NCBI GenBank assembly: GCA_034932685.1
Contig: JAYFOM010000004.1
Coordinates: 1-64,000 of the forward strand
DNA length: 64,000 nt
Direction: 5' to 3'
Source: JAQUCI01 sp034932685
Lineage (GTDB): Bacteria; Bacillota_I; Bacilli_A; Erysipelotrichales; Erysipelotrichaceae
Below the pieces are notes generated by a model that worked only from the letters and a program-made list of their open reading frames with translations, was not told the origin of the DNA and did no database searches. A program made the position numbers and the translations under genes. Each line of letters begins with the position of its first letter. Position 1 is the first letter of the stretch. Below, one piece after another: positions 49,145-57,650 of this stretch.

Positions 49145-50131
49145 ATGAAACGAATGTTAAGTGGCATTAAGCCAAGCGGTCAACTGACCTTAGGAAACTA
49201 TATCGGAGCTCTGCGCAATTTTGTTGGTTTTCAAGATGAGTATGAAATGTTTGTTTTCATTGCGAATCTACATTGTATTACTGTTTACCAAGATCCAGAA
49301 GAATTGCGTCGAAATTTAAGAGAAGCTGCGACGCTTTATCTTGCATGTGGACTTGACCCAAATAAAGCAACGATCTTTTTACAATCAGATATAAAAGAAC
49401 ATTCACAACTTGGCTATATATTGGCATGTAATAGTTATCAAGGTGAACTAAATCGCATGACACAATATAAAGAAAAAATACAAAAGAAAGAGAAGAGCAT
49501 TACTGTTGGCTTATATACTTATCCTGTTTTGATGGCATCTGATATTCTTATCTATGATGCCGATTATGTACCAGTAGGAGAAGACCAAAAACAACATGTT
49601 GAACTAGCACGCGATATCGCTGAGAGATTTAACAATAACTACGGTTCAACTTTTAAATTACCCCAACCATTAATCCCAAAAGTCGGTGCAAGGATCATGG
49701 ATTTACAAGAACCCACCAGAAAAATGAGTAAGAGTGATAATAATGCGAAAGGATGTATTTATCTTATGGATGATCTAAAAGTTGCTCGTAAGAAAATTAT
49801 GTCCGCAGTAACTGATAATGAAGCTAATGTCCACTACGACAAGAAGCAACAGCCTGGTATAGCTAATTTATTGACGATTTTATCAAGCTTAACCAAAGAA
49901 AGCATTTCATCAATCACCAAGCGATATCAAGGTAAAGGCTATGGTGAGTTCAAAAAAGAAGTAGCTGATGTTGTTTGTGCTACCTTAGCTGAAATTCAAT
50001 CTAAATATGAACAGATAGATAAAAGTGATATCCTTGATGAAGTTTTAATACAAGGCGCTAAAAAAGCAACTGTTTTAGCTAGCAAAAAGCTACACGATGT
50101 ACAATTAAAAATAGGGATCGAAATTAAATAA
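49145..50131 (+). CDS. trpS: Tryptophan-tRNA ligase
   Basis: A 328-residue class Ic synthetase. PSGQLTLGNYIGA at 10-22 holds the TxGN form of HIGH, GEDQKQHVELARD binds substrate and KMSKS is intact. The frame is open back to 49013, but that part is the T-box RNA. The ATG at 49145 with AAAGGAAC is the true start. It is controlled by the T-box and ends at a bidirectional hairpin shared with yitT. Confidence 0.97.
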   Translation: MKRMLSGIKPSGQLTLGNYIGALRNFVGFQDEYEMFVFIANLHCITVYQDPEELRRNLREAATLYLACGLDPNKATIFLQSDIKEHSQLGYILACNSYQGELNRMTQYKEKIQKKEKSITVGLYTYPVLMASDILIYDADYVPVGEDQKQHVELARDIAERFNNNYGSTFKLPQPLIPKVGARIMDLQEPTRKMSKSDNNAKGCIYLMDDLKVARKKIMSAVTDNEANVHYDKKQQPGIANLLTILSSLTKESISSITKRYQGKGYGEFKKEVADVVCATLAEIQSKYEQIDKSDILDEVLIQGAKKATVLASKKLHDVQLKIGIEIK

Positions 50132-50153
50132 ACAGCTCAGTGAGCTGTTTATT
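50127..50153. terminator. Bidirectional terminator between trpS and the YitT gene
   Basis: AATAAACAGCTCA, one G, TGAGCTGTTTATT: a perfect inverted repeat between convergent genes, overlapping both stop codons. Confidence 0.8.
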
Positions 50154-51009
50154 CGTATGGTTTTTGATTAAAGTTTCCAATAATCCTTTGTGATTGTGAA
50201 AGATTAATAAACACATTTGGATCTACTTCTTTTATGATAGAAACAATTTCATCAACTTCAAATGCATTCAATACCATATAAAGCATACATTTAGGTCTTT
50301 TTGAATAAGCTCCTTCTCCCCATAATTTTGTCAATGAATGTTGAGAACTTGCCAAAATTGCATTAGCGATTCCATCAGGTTCCTCTGTTATTATTGTCAT
50401 TGTGACCAGCTTATACCTTTGATGCATTGTATTTACGATTTGTGTTGCTACAAACTGGAATATTATTGAATACAAAGCCTTTTCCCATCCAAACAAGGCA
50501 CCAGCAATCGTTAAGATAATCGCATTACCAACAAATATATAGTTCCACATTGCTTTATGATAACGATTGGCCATATAGATTGCGATGAAATCGGTACCAC
50601 CGCCACTAGCATTAGCTTGCAAGGCCAATAATGTAGAAATACCGATAAATAAACCTCCAAAAATAGCAATTAACAATATGTCATCAACGATATTAAAACT
50701 TGGTAATAATCCTGACAACAAACTAGTTAAACCATAATTTATAACTGACAAGATTGTGAAACGTTTACCTATATATCTATAAACCAAGATTGTCGGACCG
50801 ATATTAAACAGGATGTAGATTACACCAAAGCTCAATGTTATATTTAGATATTTGTCAAAAATTCGCACGATTAGAAGTGCTAAACCTGTAAAGCCACCTG
50901 GAAATAACCCACCAACATCGATAAATGTTGTTAAAGCTAATGCATAGACAATACTAGCTATGATAACCATGATTAACGATTTTAAATCGATATTTTTTTT
51001 AGTTGCCAT
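50149..51009 (-). CDS. YitT family membrane protein
   Basis: A 286-residue protein with five or six hydrophobic segments (about 10-195) containing PGGFTGLALLI and ANASGGGTDFIAIY, both YitT landmarks, then a C-terminal DUF2179 domain (about 205-286) facing the cytoplasm. Function in the family is poorly known. It is convergent with trpS and shares the terminator at 50127-50153. Confidence 0.9.
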   Translation of the reverse strand: MATKKNIDLKSLIMVIIASIVYALALTTFIDVGGLFPGGFTGLALLIVRIFDKYLNITLSFGVIYILFNIGPTILVYRYIGKRFTILSVINYGLTSLLSGLLPSFNIVDDILLIAIFGGLFIGISTLLALQANASGGGTDFIAIYMANRYHKAMWNYIFVGNAIILTIAGALFGWEKALYSIIFQFVATQIVNTMHQRYKLVTMTIITEEPDGIANAILASSQHSLTKLWGEGAYSKRPKCMLYMVLNAFEVDEIVSIIKEVDPNVFINLSQSQRIIGNFNQKPYE

Positions 51010-51074
51010 CCTACTTCTCTATCTTTCAGATTATCATTATAACTAACTTTTTGTATGTTGCAATCTATTTTTGC

Positions 51075-51488
51075 TTAATCGATCATTTTTAGTAAAATAT
51101 TCGCCCTTTGTATCTGCTTATTTATCACACGATCATTAACCTTGATTATCATATTACTATTATCATTAAAATAAACAATTGTTAAATGATCATATAAACG
51201 CTTTGTCTTTAATATCATACAATTGTTCAGCCATAACTTAGTTTGATCATAATCTGTCTTTATCATTATCAGACATAACTTATTAGAAATATATAACGGA
51301 ACATTTTTAATATTACCTAACCAAAACAAAGCACTTTTCTTTGCCCCAATGATACTTCTACCATGATTTAAGCACCATGTTTCAATGAGCTTATTAGCAT
51401 GAGTTGGTAAATACAGTTCTCTTTCTGTTGTTTTTATATAAGTTAGATTAAGTTTTATATCTTCACATACAATGAGTACATCTTTCAA
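51075..51488 (-). CDS. ComK-like protein
   Basis: A 137-residue protein that I read as a divergent ComK relative. WCLNHGRSIIGAKKSALFW (38-56) aligns with the ComK segment CxxHGxSxxGR, NVPLYIS with KxPIxIS, and LWLNNCMI with CxWI. It lacks the long C-terminal part of Bacillus ComK (192 residues), and the FPT-type motif is IKT. ComK activates competence genes; here no competence structural genes are seen, so a different target set is possible. The start codon is TTG (51486-51488) with GGTGAT upstream. Monocistronic. Confidence 0.6.
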   Translation of the reverse strand: MKDVLIVCEDIKLNLTYIKTTERELYLPTHANKLIETWCLNHGRSIIGAKKSALFWLGNIKNVPLYISNKLCLIMIKTDYDQTKLWLNNCMILKTKRLYDHLTIVYFNDNSNMIIKVNDRVINKQIQRANILLKMID

Positions 51489-51531
51489 ATTATCACCATA
51501 TCATAATTAGATCTATTTTAATAATTATCCT

Positions 51532-51561
51532 AAAAAAATAAATACGCTTTCGCGTATTTAT
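51532..51561 (-). terminator. Terminator of the RidA operon
   Basis: Minus strand: ATAAATACGC, 4-nt loop, GCGTATTTAT and seven T. It overlaps the ridA stop. Confidence 0.9.
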
Positions 51562-52076
51562 TCACAACCCTCACAACAGCCATCAGTACATTCAGAACTA
51601 TCATCTTCACAACTACAACAACCATCACTACATTCGCCTTCTTCATCACCACAACCACAACAGCCTGAATTGCAAGCTGCTTGTTCATAAGCTAATGTAT
51701 CAATTACCATACACTCAATTTCAACTAGTGCGCCTTTTGGTAGTGCTGCAACTTGTACAGTAGAACGAGCTGGATATGGTTCAGTAAAATAAGAGCCATA
51801 AACCTCATTCATAGCTTGAAAGTCGTTTAGATCAGCCATAAAGACTGTCGTCTTCAATACATGACGTAATTCAAGATTCATTTCAGCTAATATTGAAGCA
51901 ATATTAGCGATTACTTGTTTAGTTTGACCAGCAATTCCTTCATCTACCAAAGCGTTAGTTTGAGGATCAATTGGTAATTGTCCTGAAAGGTAAACAAAAT
52001 CACCTAATTTAACAGCTGGTGAATAAGGACCAATTGCTTCAGGTCCGTTAGTTGGTTTAAATACTTTTGTAAACAT
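51558..52076 (-). CDS. RidA-family deaminase with a 12-cysteine metallothionein-like tail
   Basis: Residues 1-128 are a standard Rid/YjgF protein (GPYSPAVKLGDFVYLSGQLPID; catalytic-type R104 in YPARSTVQV; VEIECMVID). Rid proteins hydrolyse reactive enamines/imines made by PLP enzymes. They normally end there. This one continues to 172 with twelve cysteines at 135, 139, 140, 142, 149, 153, 154, 156, 163, 167, 168 and 171, arranged as three repeats of C-x2-G-C-C-x(1,2)-C separated by acidic spacers. The pattern suggests metal or thiol chemistry. AAGGAGG precedes the ATG. It follows a 48-residue membrane protein gene by 16 nt. Confidence 0.9.
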   Translation of the reverse strand: MFTKVFKPTNGPEAIGPYSPAVKLGDFVYLSGQLPIDPQTNALVDEGIAGQTKQVIANIASILAEMNLELRHVLKTTVFMADLNDFQAMNEVYGSYFTEPYPARSTVQVAALPKGALVEIECMVIDTLAYEQAACNSGCCGCGDEEGECSDGCCSCEDDSSECTDGCCEGCE

Positions 52077-52092
52077 TTTTCCTCCTTAGGGG

Positions 52093-52239
52093 TTACCGCT
52101 CTCTGTAATACTCGATTTCTTCTTTAATAAGTTGTCTTTCACGTACACGCAAATAACTTTTGATGACATAAAAAACAATCATTAAGATTACAAGTATTAG
52201 ACTGGCTAAAGACATAAAGTCACTGAAATCTTCAATCAT
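52093..52239 (-). CDS. 48-residue single-pass membrane protein upstream of RidA
   Basis: ATG at 52237-52239, TAA at 52093-52095. GAGGTACC lies upstream. The protein starts MIEDFSDFMS, has one transmembrane helix (about 10-27, LASLILVILMIVFYVI), then a charged helical tail (LRVRERQLIKEEIEYYRER). It is the first gene of the transcript with the RidA gene 16 nt downstream. I do not recognise the family; the helix plus basic tail, good ribosome-binding site and operon position make it credible. N-out, C-in topology is expected from the charges. Confidence 0.75.
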   Translation of the reverse strand: MIEDFSDFMSLASLILVILMIVFYVIKSYLRVRERQLIKEEIEYYRER

Positions 52240-52256
52240 TGTGGTACCTCACGTTT

Positions 52257-52301
52257 ATTATACTATCATCATTATTAAGCTAATACAATCAATTAGCTTA
52301 A
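52257..52301 (-). promoter_or_regulatory. Promoter region with inverted repeat for the RidA operon
   Basis: Minus-strand TATAAT at 52257-52262. An inverted repeat TTAAGCTAA-N9-TTAGCTTAA (52275-52301) covers the place of the -35 (about 52280-52285), an operator-like position. Between this and rpmB (52302-52412) I see only A+T-rich sequence. Confidence 0.55.
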
Positions 52302-52412
52302 CCAAAAAATTATTGGAAGTATTATTATATTTAGTTTTTCAATCAAATAAACTGATAGAAAGCGCACATATCATATTCATTGATTTTATTTAGTTAAATG
52401 ACCTTTTGGTAC

Positions 52413-52441
52413 TTGCTTTTTAAATACACACATGCTATTCT
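52413..52441 (+). promoter_or_regulatory. Promoter of rpmB
   Basis: TTGCTT (52413-52418), 17-bp spacer, TATTCT (52436-52441). Confidence 0.5.
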
Positions 52442-52478
52442 TATTAAGCAAATCTCAATGAGAAAGGAGGTTTACGTC

Positions 52479-52670
52479 ATGGCAAGAGTATGTGCAGTAA
52501 CAGGCAAAAGAGCGATGTCAGGAAACAAGCGTTCCCACTCAATGCGCGCTACCCGTCGTAAATGGAATGTAAATCTACAAAAAGTTAAAGTAATGGTTGA
52601 CGGCAAACCCCAGACAATTAAAATGTCTGCTCGGGCTTTGCGAGCTTTGAAAGTTCAACAAGGAAATTAA
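52479..52670 (+). CDS. rpmB: Large ribosomal subunit protein bL28
   Basis: A 63-residue ribosomal protein of the usual length, beginning ARVCAVTGKRAMSGNKRSHS and ending in a helical TIKMSARALRALK. The start was set at the ATG with AGAAAGGAGG; the longer frame to 52398 has no support. CAVTGK replaces the CxxC start of zinc-binding L28, so this is the zinc-independent form. It is divergent from the rpe end of the prkC cluster, as in Bacillus. Confidence 0.96.
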   Translation: MARVCAVTGKRAMSGNKRSHSMRATRRKWNVNLQKVKVMVDGKPQTIKMSARALRALKVQQGN

Positions 52671-52691
52671 AGAACGAAAGTTCTTTTTTTT
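52669..52691 (+). terminator. Terminator of rpmB
   Basis: AAAGAAC, GAAA loop, GTTCTTT followed by a T-run. It overlaps the stop codon. Confidence 0.9.
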
Positions 52692-52693
52692 AT

Positions 52694-53335
52694 TTACCTT
52701 AGACTATTAATATTAGCAATAATATCACCATTAAATATATAACTACCCGCCACAAGTACATCAGCACCAGCTGCTTTAACTAATAAAGCGGTTTTTTGAT
52801 TGATGCCACCATCAACTTCGATCAGATAATTGAGTTTATTATTTGCTTTATACTGTGATAGATATTTAATCTTATCAAGAGCTGATATCAAGAAACTCTG
52901 ACCACCAAAGCCTGGTTCAACTGACATGATCAAAACTAAATCAACACTATCTAAAAGTGATGTTAATACCTTAACATCAGTATTTGGTTTAATTGATATA
53001 CCCGCCATTTTGTTAAGTGCTTTGATCTTATTGATCAACAAACGCCTTTTTTGATCACTATCAAGTGCTTCATAATGAAAGGTTATAATATCAGCATCTT
53101 TAAACCAAGCATAAGATTCATCAGGGTTAGTGACCATAATATGAACATCCATCAACAAATCAGAAACTTTTTTGATATCACTTAGGATCTTAGGACCAAA
53201 TGTTAGATTACTAACAAAATGCCCATCCATAACATCAAAATGAATCCATTCAGCTTTTGCTTCACTTACAAGTTGTAATTGCTTCTTCAAATCAATAAAA
53301 TCAGCCGACAAGACTGAAGGTGCAATTTTAATCAT
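52694..53335 (-). CDS. rpe: Ribulose-phosphate 3-epimerase
   Basis: A 213-residue TIM-barrel epimerase. APSVLSADF at 5-13, HFDVMDGHFV, DVHIMV, MSVEPGFGGQSF and EVDGGI are the active-site motifs. It interconverts ribulose-5-P and xylulose-5-P in the pentose phosphate pathway. The ATG at 53333-53335 with AAGGGAT fits the family start; the longer frame to 53359 lies within rsgA. It overlaps the rsgA stop by 8 nt. Confidence 0.96.
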   Translation of the reverse strand: MIKIAPSVLSADFIDLKKQLQLVSEAKAEWIHFDVMDGHFVSNLTFGPKILSDIKKVSDLLMDVHIMVTNPDESYAWFKDADIITFHYEALDSDQKRRLLINKIKALNKMAGISIKPNTDVKVLTSLLDSVDLVLIMSVEPGFGGQSFLISALDKIKYLSQYKANNKLNYLIEVDGGINQKTALLVKAAGADVLVAGSYIFNGDIIANINSLR

Positions 53336-54200
53336 AGATATCCCTTCTTCCTTCTTCAATATACTTTAAACATTCAACATAATGTTGATATCTAAATTTC
53401 GAGATCTCATTATTATTAACCGCTGTTTTGATAGCACAATCGGGTTCTTGATGATGCAAACAATCACGGAAACGACATTGGCCGATATATGGTAAGAAAT
53501 CAATGACTGCTGTTGATAGCTGTGTTTTAGTAATGCTTGAAAAATCTAGTTTACTAAATCCTGGCGTATCAGCCACCCAGCCATTACCAATAAGATGTAG
53601 TTCGACATGTCTTGTTGTATGTTTCCCTCGACCCAAAGCTTTTGATATTTGCTGAGTTATTAATTCAAAACTTGGTTCGATACGATTTAAAAAACTTGAT
53701 TTACCAACACCACTTTGTCCTGCTAAAACGGTTATTTTATCTTGTAGTATTTTTATTATCTCTTCATTGTTATCATAGCCTTGACCTGTTAAATGAATTT
53801 CATAACCACCTTTTTGATAATCCATTATTGTTTGATAAATCGAGTTATCAGATTTGACTAAATCCATTTTAGTGACCATGATAACAGGTGTTATATTAGC
53901 ACAGGTAATTAGAAATATCAGCTGGTCTACTAATGTCATAGAAAAATCGGGTTCAACAGCAGACATAACGATCAAAGCTTGATCGACATTCGCAATTGGT
54001 GGCCTAACGAGAAAATTCTTGCGAGGATATACTTTCTCAATGCCATACTTATCATCAAGGGTAGCAACTTCAACTAAGTCACCAGCAATCGGGGAAACAC
54101 CTTGCCTAACTTTTCCACGAGCTATACAATCAACAATAACCCCATTGTTGAGTATTACACGATATTGATTTGATATAAGCCTAATAATCTTGCCTTGCAC
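53328..54200 (-). CDS. rsgA: Small-subunit ribosome biogenesis GTPase RsgA
   Basis: A 290-residue circularly permuted GTPase. An OB-fold (1-65) comes first, then TKMDLV (G4) precedes GQSGVGKSS (G1) and DTPGF (G3). The C-terminal zinc site is CRFRDCLHHQEPDC. It helps mature the 30S subunit. The start codon is GTG (54198-54200) with GGAGG upstream. It lies in the standard prpC-prkC-rsgA-rpe order. Confidence 0.96.
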   Translation of the reverse strand: MQGKIIRLISNQYRVILNNGVIVDCIARGKVRQGVSPIAGDLVEVATLDDKYGIEKVYPRKNFLVRPPIANVDQALIVMSAVEPDFSMTLVDQLIFLITCANITPVIMVTKMDLVKSDNSIYQTIMDYQKGGYEIHLTGQGYDNNEEIIKILQDKITVLAGQSGVGKSSFLNRIEPSFELITQQISKALGRGKHTTRHVELHLIGNGWVADTPGFSKLDFSSITKTQLSTAVIDFLPYIGQCRFRDCLHHQEPDCAIKTAVNNNEISKFRYQHYVECLKYIEEGRRDIYD

Positions 54201-54208
54201 GTTACCTC

Positions 54209-55861
54209 CTAATAATAGTATAAAACGATGCTATTGTCTTCATACTGCGTATATAAACCTGATGAAGGTGTTACACTTATGACTGTATTATATTTAATAT
54301 CCGCCAACTCTTCTTCTGACATTCCCGCAGTTGACATTGGATACAACATGACCATTGCGCCTTTAGCTGTTAATAAATTCTGTGCTTCAAAAACATTCAT
54401 CCCAACAAGGTTATCAGGAATTGTAAACTCAAGATAGCCAGATATAACAAGTTTGATCTCATATTGTCGATTTGGATCGACCTTATCGCCGACATTTAAT
54501 ATCTCTTGTCGAATGATCAGACCTGGTTTAACAAATGGATTAACTTCTTTTTCAATTTTGATACTAATTTTCTTACCCGCTAATAAACGCCTAATTTCAT
54601 CCTCGGTTTTGCCACTATAATCACCAATAATGAAAAACTTACCATCGCTTACAACAATTGATACTGTTGATCCTCTTTCTGTGATAACACCAACTCCTGG
54701 CGATGATGAAATGATAATTCCCTCATCAATATCGTCAGTGACTTGATATGATATACGACCAACACTTAAACCCAAAGCAGCGAGTTCATTGTTTGCCTGC
54801 TCAACTGTCATTCCTTTGATATCTATCATCTCAAAACGGCGGTTGTCTTTTTGCCAAGGATTAGCTAAAACAATGATTAACGCTGTTGCCAATATCGCAA
54901 ATATGATTAAAGTAATACCCAAAGTACTTGATATGAAGTTTTTTGGGCGACTATCTTTTGGACTGCTACTTAATTTTTTAAGTGCAATTGTTTTATCTTG
55001 GGCATCAATTTCATTAAAACTGATTTTCTCTTCAGTGCTACGCTTATCACTAAAAACAGTATTGATATCATCAAGCATCGCTTGGGCGGTTAAATATCTA
55101 TGATTTTTGTTCTTTACAGTCGCTTTAAGCACTATGTTTTCAACTGATTGTAATATCATTGCATTATTTGCTTTGATGTCTGGCAGATCATTCTGCATGT
55201 GCTTCATTGCAACCTGTACTGGTGAATCAGCTCTAAACGGCACTTCACCGGTTAAAAGTTCATACATAACGATACCCAATGAATAAATATCGCTTTGGTA
55301 TGAAGCAACTTCACCACGCGCTACTTCAGGCGCTAAATAATGAACACTTCCCATTACCGCATCAGTTTGCGTAAGTTGAATAGCATCTTGTGCTAATGCG
55401 ATACCAAAATCAGTCATCTTTATTGTGCCATCATCTTTTACCAAAACATTTTGCGGTTTGATGTCGCGATGAATGATGTTGTTTCGATGAGCTACTATCG
55501 TTGCTTCGATCAACTGTTTCATTATAGCAACAGCTTCTTTTTGTTCTAAAGCACCTCGTTGATTGATTAGCTGTTTGAGTGTTTTACCTCTAACATATTC
55601 CATTACAATATATGGCTTATTATCCCATGTGCCAACATCATATATTTCAACAATATTGGGGTGATTTATAGCACTTGCGGCACTAGCTTCACGTTGAAAG
55701 CGTAATAATGCAACAGGATCATTTGCAAGTTCACCACGTAACACTTTTATCGCAACTTCACGATTTAATACCGTATCCATCGCTAGATAAACATCAGCCA
55801 TACCACCTTGGCCTAAACCTCTAACAATTATATATCTTTCTGCAATCATTTCTTTAATCAT
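54209..55861 (-). CDS. prkC: Serine/threonine protein kinase PrkC with PASTA domains
   Basis: A 550-residue membrane kinase. The cytoplasmic kinase domain (about 9-270) has GLGQGGMADVY, the lysine in VAIKVL, HRDIKPQN and TDFG. A transmembrane helix lies at about 315-337. Three extracellular PASTA repeats follow (about 345-550), one beginning FEMIDIKGMTVEQANNEL. PASTA domains bind muropeptides, linking wall state to phosphorylation. It overlaps the phosphatase gene by 8 nt. The Bacillus protein also has three PASTA repeats. Confidence 0.96.
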   Translation of the reverse strand: MIKEMIAERYIIVRGLGQGGMADVYLAMDTVLNREVAIKVLRGELANDPVALLRFQREASAASAINHPNIVEIYDVGTWDNKPYIVMEYVRGKTLKQLINQRGALEQKEAVAIMKQLIEATIVAHRNNIIHRDIKPQNVLVKDDGTIKMTDFGIALAQDAIQLTQTDAVMGSVHYLAPEVARGEVASYQSDIYSLGIVMYELLTGEVPFRADSPVQVAMKHMQNDLPDIKANNAMILQSVENIVLKATVKNKNHRYLTAQAMLDDINTVFSDKRSTEEKISFNEIDAQDKTIALKKLSSSPKDSRPKNFISSTLGITLIIFAILATALIIVLANPWQKDNRRFEMIDIKGMTVEQANNELAALGLSVGRISYQVTDDIDEGIIISSSPGVGVITERGSTVSIVVSDGKFFIIGDYSGKTEDEIRRLLAGKKISIKIEKEVNPFVKPGLIIRQEILNVGDKVDPNRQYEIKLVISGYLEFTIPDNLVGMNVFEAQNLLTAKGAMVMLYPMSTAGMSEEELADIKYNTVISVTPSSGLYTQYEDNSIVLYYY

Positions 55862-56591
55862 GATCTAAGACCTCAATCATTACGATAGTTGTATTATCAA
55901 AACCACCAGTTTCATTTGCTTTGGCTATTAATTCATTACTTATAGCTTGTATACTCTTTTTTTGCTTAATAATCTTCGTTATTGAGTCATCACTTATATA
56001 ACCATGTAAACCGTCTGAACATAACAACATCTTTTGATAACTTTGACTAATATTAAATATATCTATCTTGATCTTGTTTTCGATACCAATGGCATTTATC
56101 AAAACGTTTCGCTGGGGATGATTAAAGCCATCCTCAGGTCTAATCACACCTTGATCAATTAACACTTCAACAAGTGAATGATCTTTAGTTATTTTTGTTA
56201 GCCCTGTTTCATTTAACAAATAAGCGCGACTATCTCCAACATTTATAACATATGTGCCAGCAGAACAAAAAAGTGTTGCTACAAAGGTAGTTCCCATACC
56301 TTGATACTGAGCTTTAGATTTTGCCATCGATACGATAAAATCATTAGCCGCATTTACCGTTTTTTTGATCCACATTAAAACCATTTTGTCTTCCTTTAAT
56401 TCAGGACACTTAATAAACTCATCATTAATGAATCTTGCGGTCATGTTGCTTGCGACATCGCCCGATTTACTGCCACCTACACCATCCAAAACCATAGCTA
56501 ATGTGTCGTTATTTTCATTAGTTGTTATCATATAACAATCTTGATTAGATTGTCTTACTAAACCAATATCGCTTATTCCATAAAACCTCAT
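55854..56591 (-). CDS. prpC: PP2C-type protein phosphatase PrpC
   Basis: A 245-residue PPM phosphatase. SDIGLVRQSNQDCY, VLDGVGGSKSGDVAS, GTTFVATL, NVGDSRAYL, DHSLV and GGFDNTTIVMI carry the metal-binding aspartates in order. It reverses PrkC phosphorylation. It overlaps rlmN by 4 nt and prkC by 8 nt. Confidence 0.95.
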   Translation of the reverse strand: MRFYGISDIGLVRQSNQDCYMITTNENNDTLAMVLDGVGGSKSGDVASNMTARFINDEFIKCPELKEDKMVLMWIKKTVNAANDFIVSMAKSKAQYQGMGTTFVATLFCSAGTYVINVGDSRAYLLNETGLTKITKDHSLVEVLIDQGVIRPEDGFNHPQRNVLINAIGIENKIKIDIFNISQSYQKMLLCSDGLHGYISDDSITKIIKQKKSIQAISNELIAKANETGGFDNTTIVMIEVLDHD

Positions 56592-57628
56592 AAGCTCTTC
56601 CTTTCATGCTTGGCTCTTAATTGTCCACATGCGGCATCAATGTCAGCACCATGCTCTTGTCTTAATGTGCATTTTACTTTTAGTTTGCTCAAAGCGTCAT
56701 AAAATACCATAGCTTTCTTATAGTCAACCTTGCGATAACCATGTTCATCTACTTGGTTATATGGTATCAGATTAACATAAGCATTTAATCCTTTGATCAA
56801 GTTAGCTAACTGTTGGGCATGAATCATTTGATCATTGATTCCTTGAAGTAAGATGTATTCAAAAGTAATACGTCGATTATTCTTAGAAGCGTAATATCTA
56901 ATTGCCGTCATAAGTTCTTTCAATGGATATGCTTTATTGATTGGCATTAATGAAGTCCTAAGTTCATCATTTGGCGCATGCAAAGATATCGCTAAGTTAT
57001 ACTGGACACTCTCTTCCGCAAATTGGTAAATTCTGGGAACGATACCACAAGTTGATACAGTGATATGTCTTGCTCCAATTGCTAAGCCTAAATCATGATT
57101 GATGATACGCATAAAGCCCATAACATTATCATAATTATCAAACGGCTCACCACTGCCCATAATTACTACATGACTCACTCTTTGTTGTTCTGGATCTAAC
57201 TCTTTTTGCACAAAAAGAACTTGACTAACCATTTCAGCAACTGTTAGATCACGCTGTTTTTTAAGTAAGCCACTAGCACAAAAACTACATCCCATATTAC
57301 ACCCAACCTGGCTTGATATACATATTGTCTTGCCGTAATCATAAATCATTAGTACACATTCTACTAATGCCCCATCTTGTAATTTAAGCAGAAACTTTCT
57401 TGTACCATCACTGGATATCTGTGATTTAACCACTTCAGGTTGATCAATACTAAAAGTGCTGCGCAATAAATCGCGTTTAGCAAGAGCGACATCGCTCATT
57501 TCATCAAAAGAGTTGATACGATGACGATATAACCACTGAAATATTTGTTTGGCCTGATAATGTTTTAATCCAACCATCTCAACCCATTCAATTAACTCAT
57601 TAAACTCTAAATCATATATACTTCTCAT
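56588..57628 (-). CDS. rlmN: Dual-specificity RNA methyltransferase RlmN
   Basis: A 346-residue radical SAM methylase. CNMGCSFCASG holds the CxxxCxxC cluster, GSGEPFDNYDNV and the C-terminal catalytic cysteine (CTLRQEHGADIDAACGQL) are present. It methylates A2503 of 23S rRNA and A37 of some tRNAs. AAGGTGAATT precedes the ATG. It follows rsmB by 22 nt. Confidence 0.96.
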   Translation of the reverse strand: MRSIYDLEFNELIEWVEMVGLKHYQAKQIFQWLYRHRINSFDEMSDVALAKRDLLRSTFSIDQPEVVKSQISSDGTRKFLLKLQDGALVECVLMIYDYGKTICISSQVGCNMGCSFCASGLLKKQRDLTVAEMVSQVLFVQKELDPEQQRVSHVVIMGSGEPFDNYDNVMGFMRIINHDLGLAIGARHITVSTCGIVPRIYQFAEESVQYNLAISLHAPNDELRTSLMPINKAYPLKELMTAIRYYASKNNRRITFEYILLQGINDQMIHAQQLANLIKGLNAYVNLIPYNQVDEHGYRKVDYKKAMVFYDALSKLKVKCTLRQEHGADIDAACGQLRAKHERKSL

Positions 57629-57650
57629 AATTCACCTTCACCATTTAATA

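Noticed and set aside
51558..51670. The cysteine tail of RidA as a frameshift artefact
   Set aside because: The frame continues directly from the Rid domain without a break, the repeat spacing is regular and the stop lies inside a clean terminator, all against a random frame.
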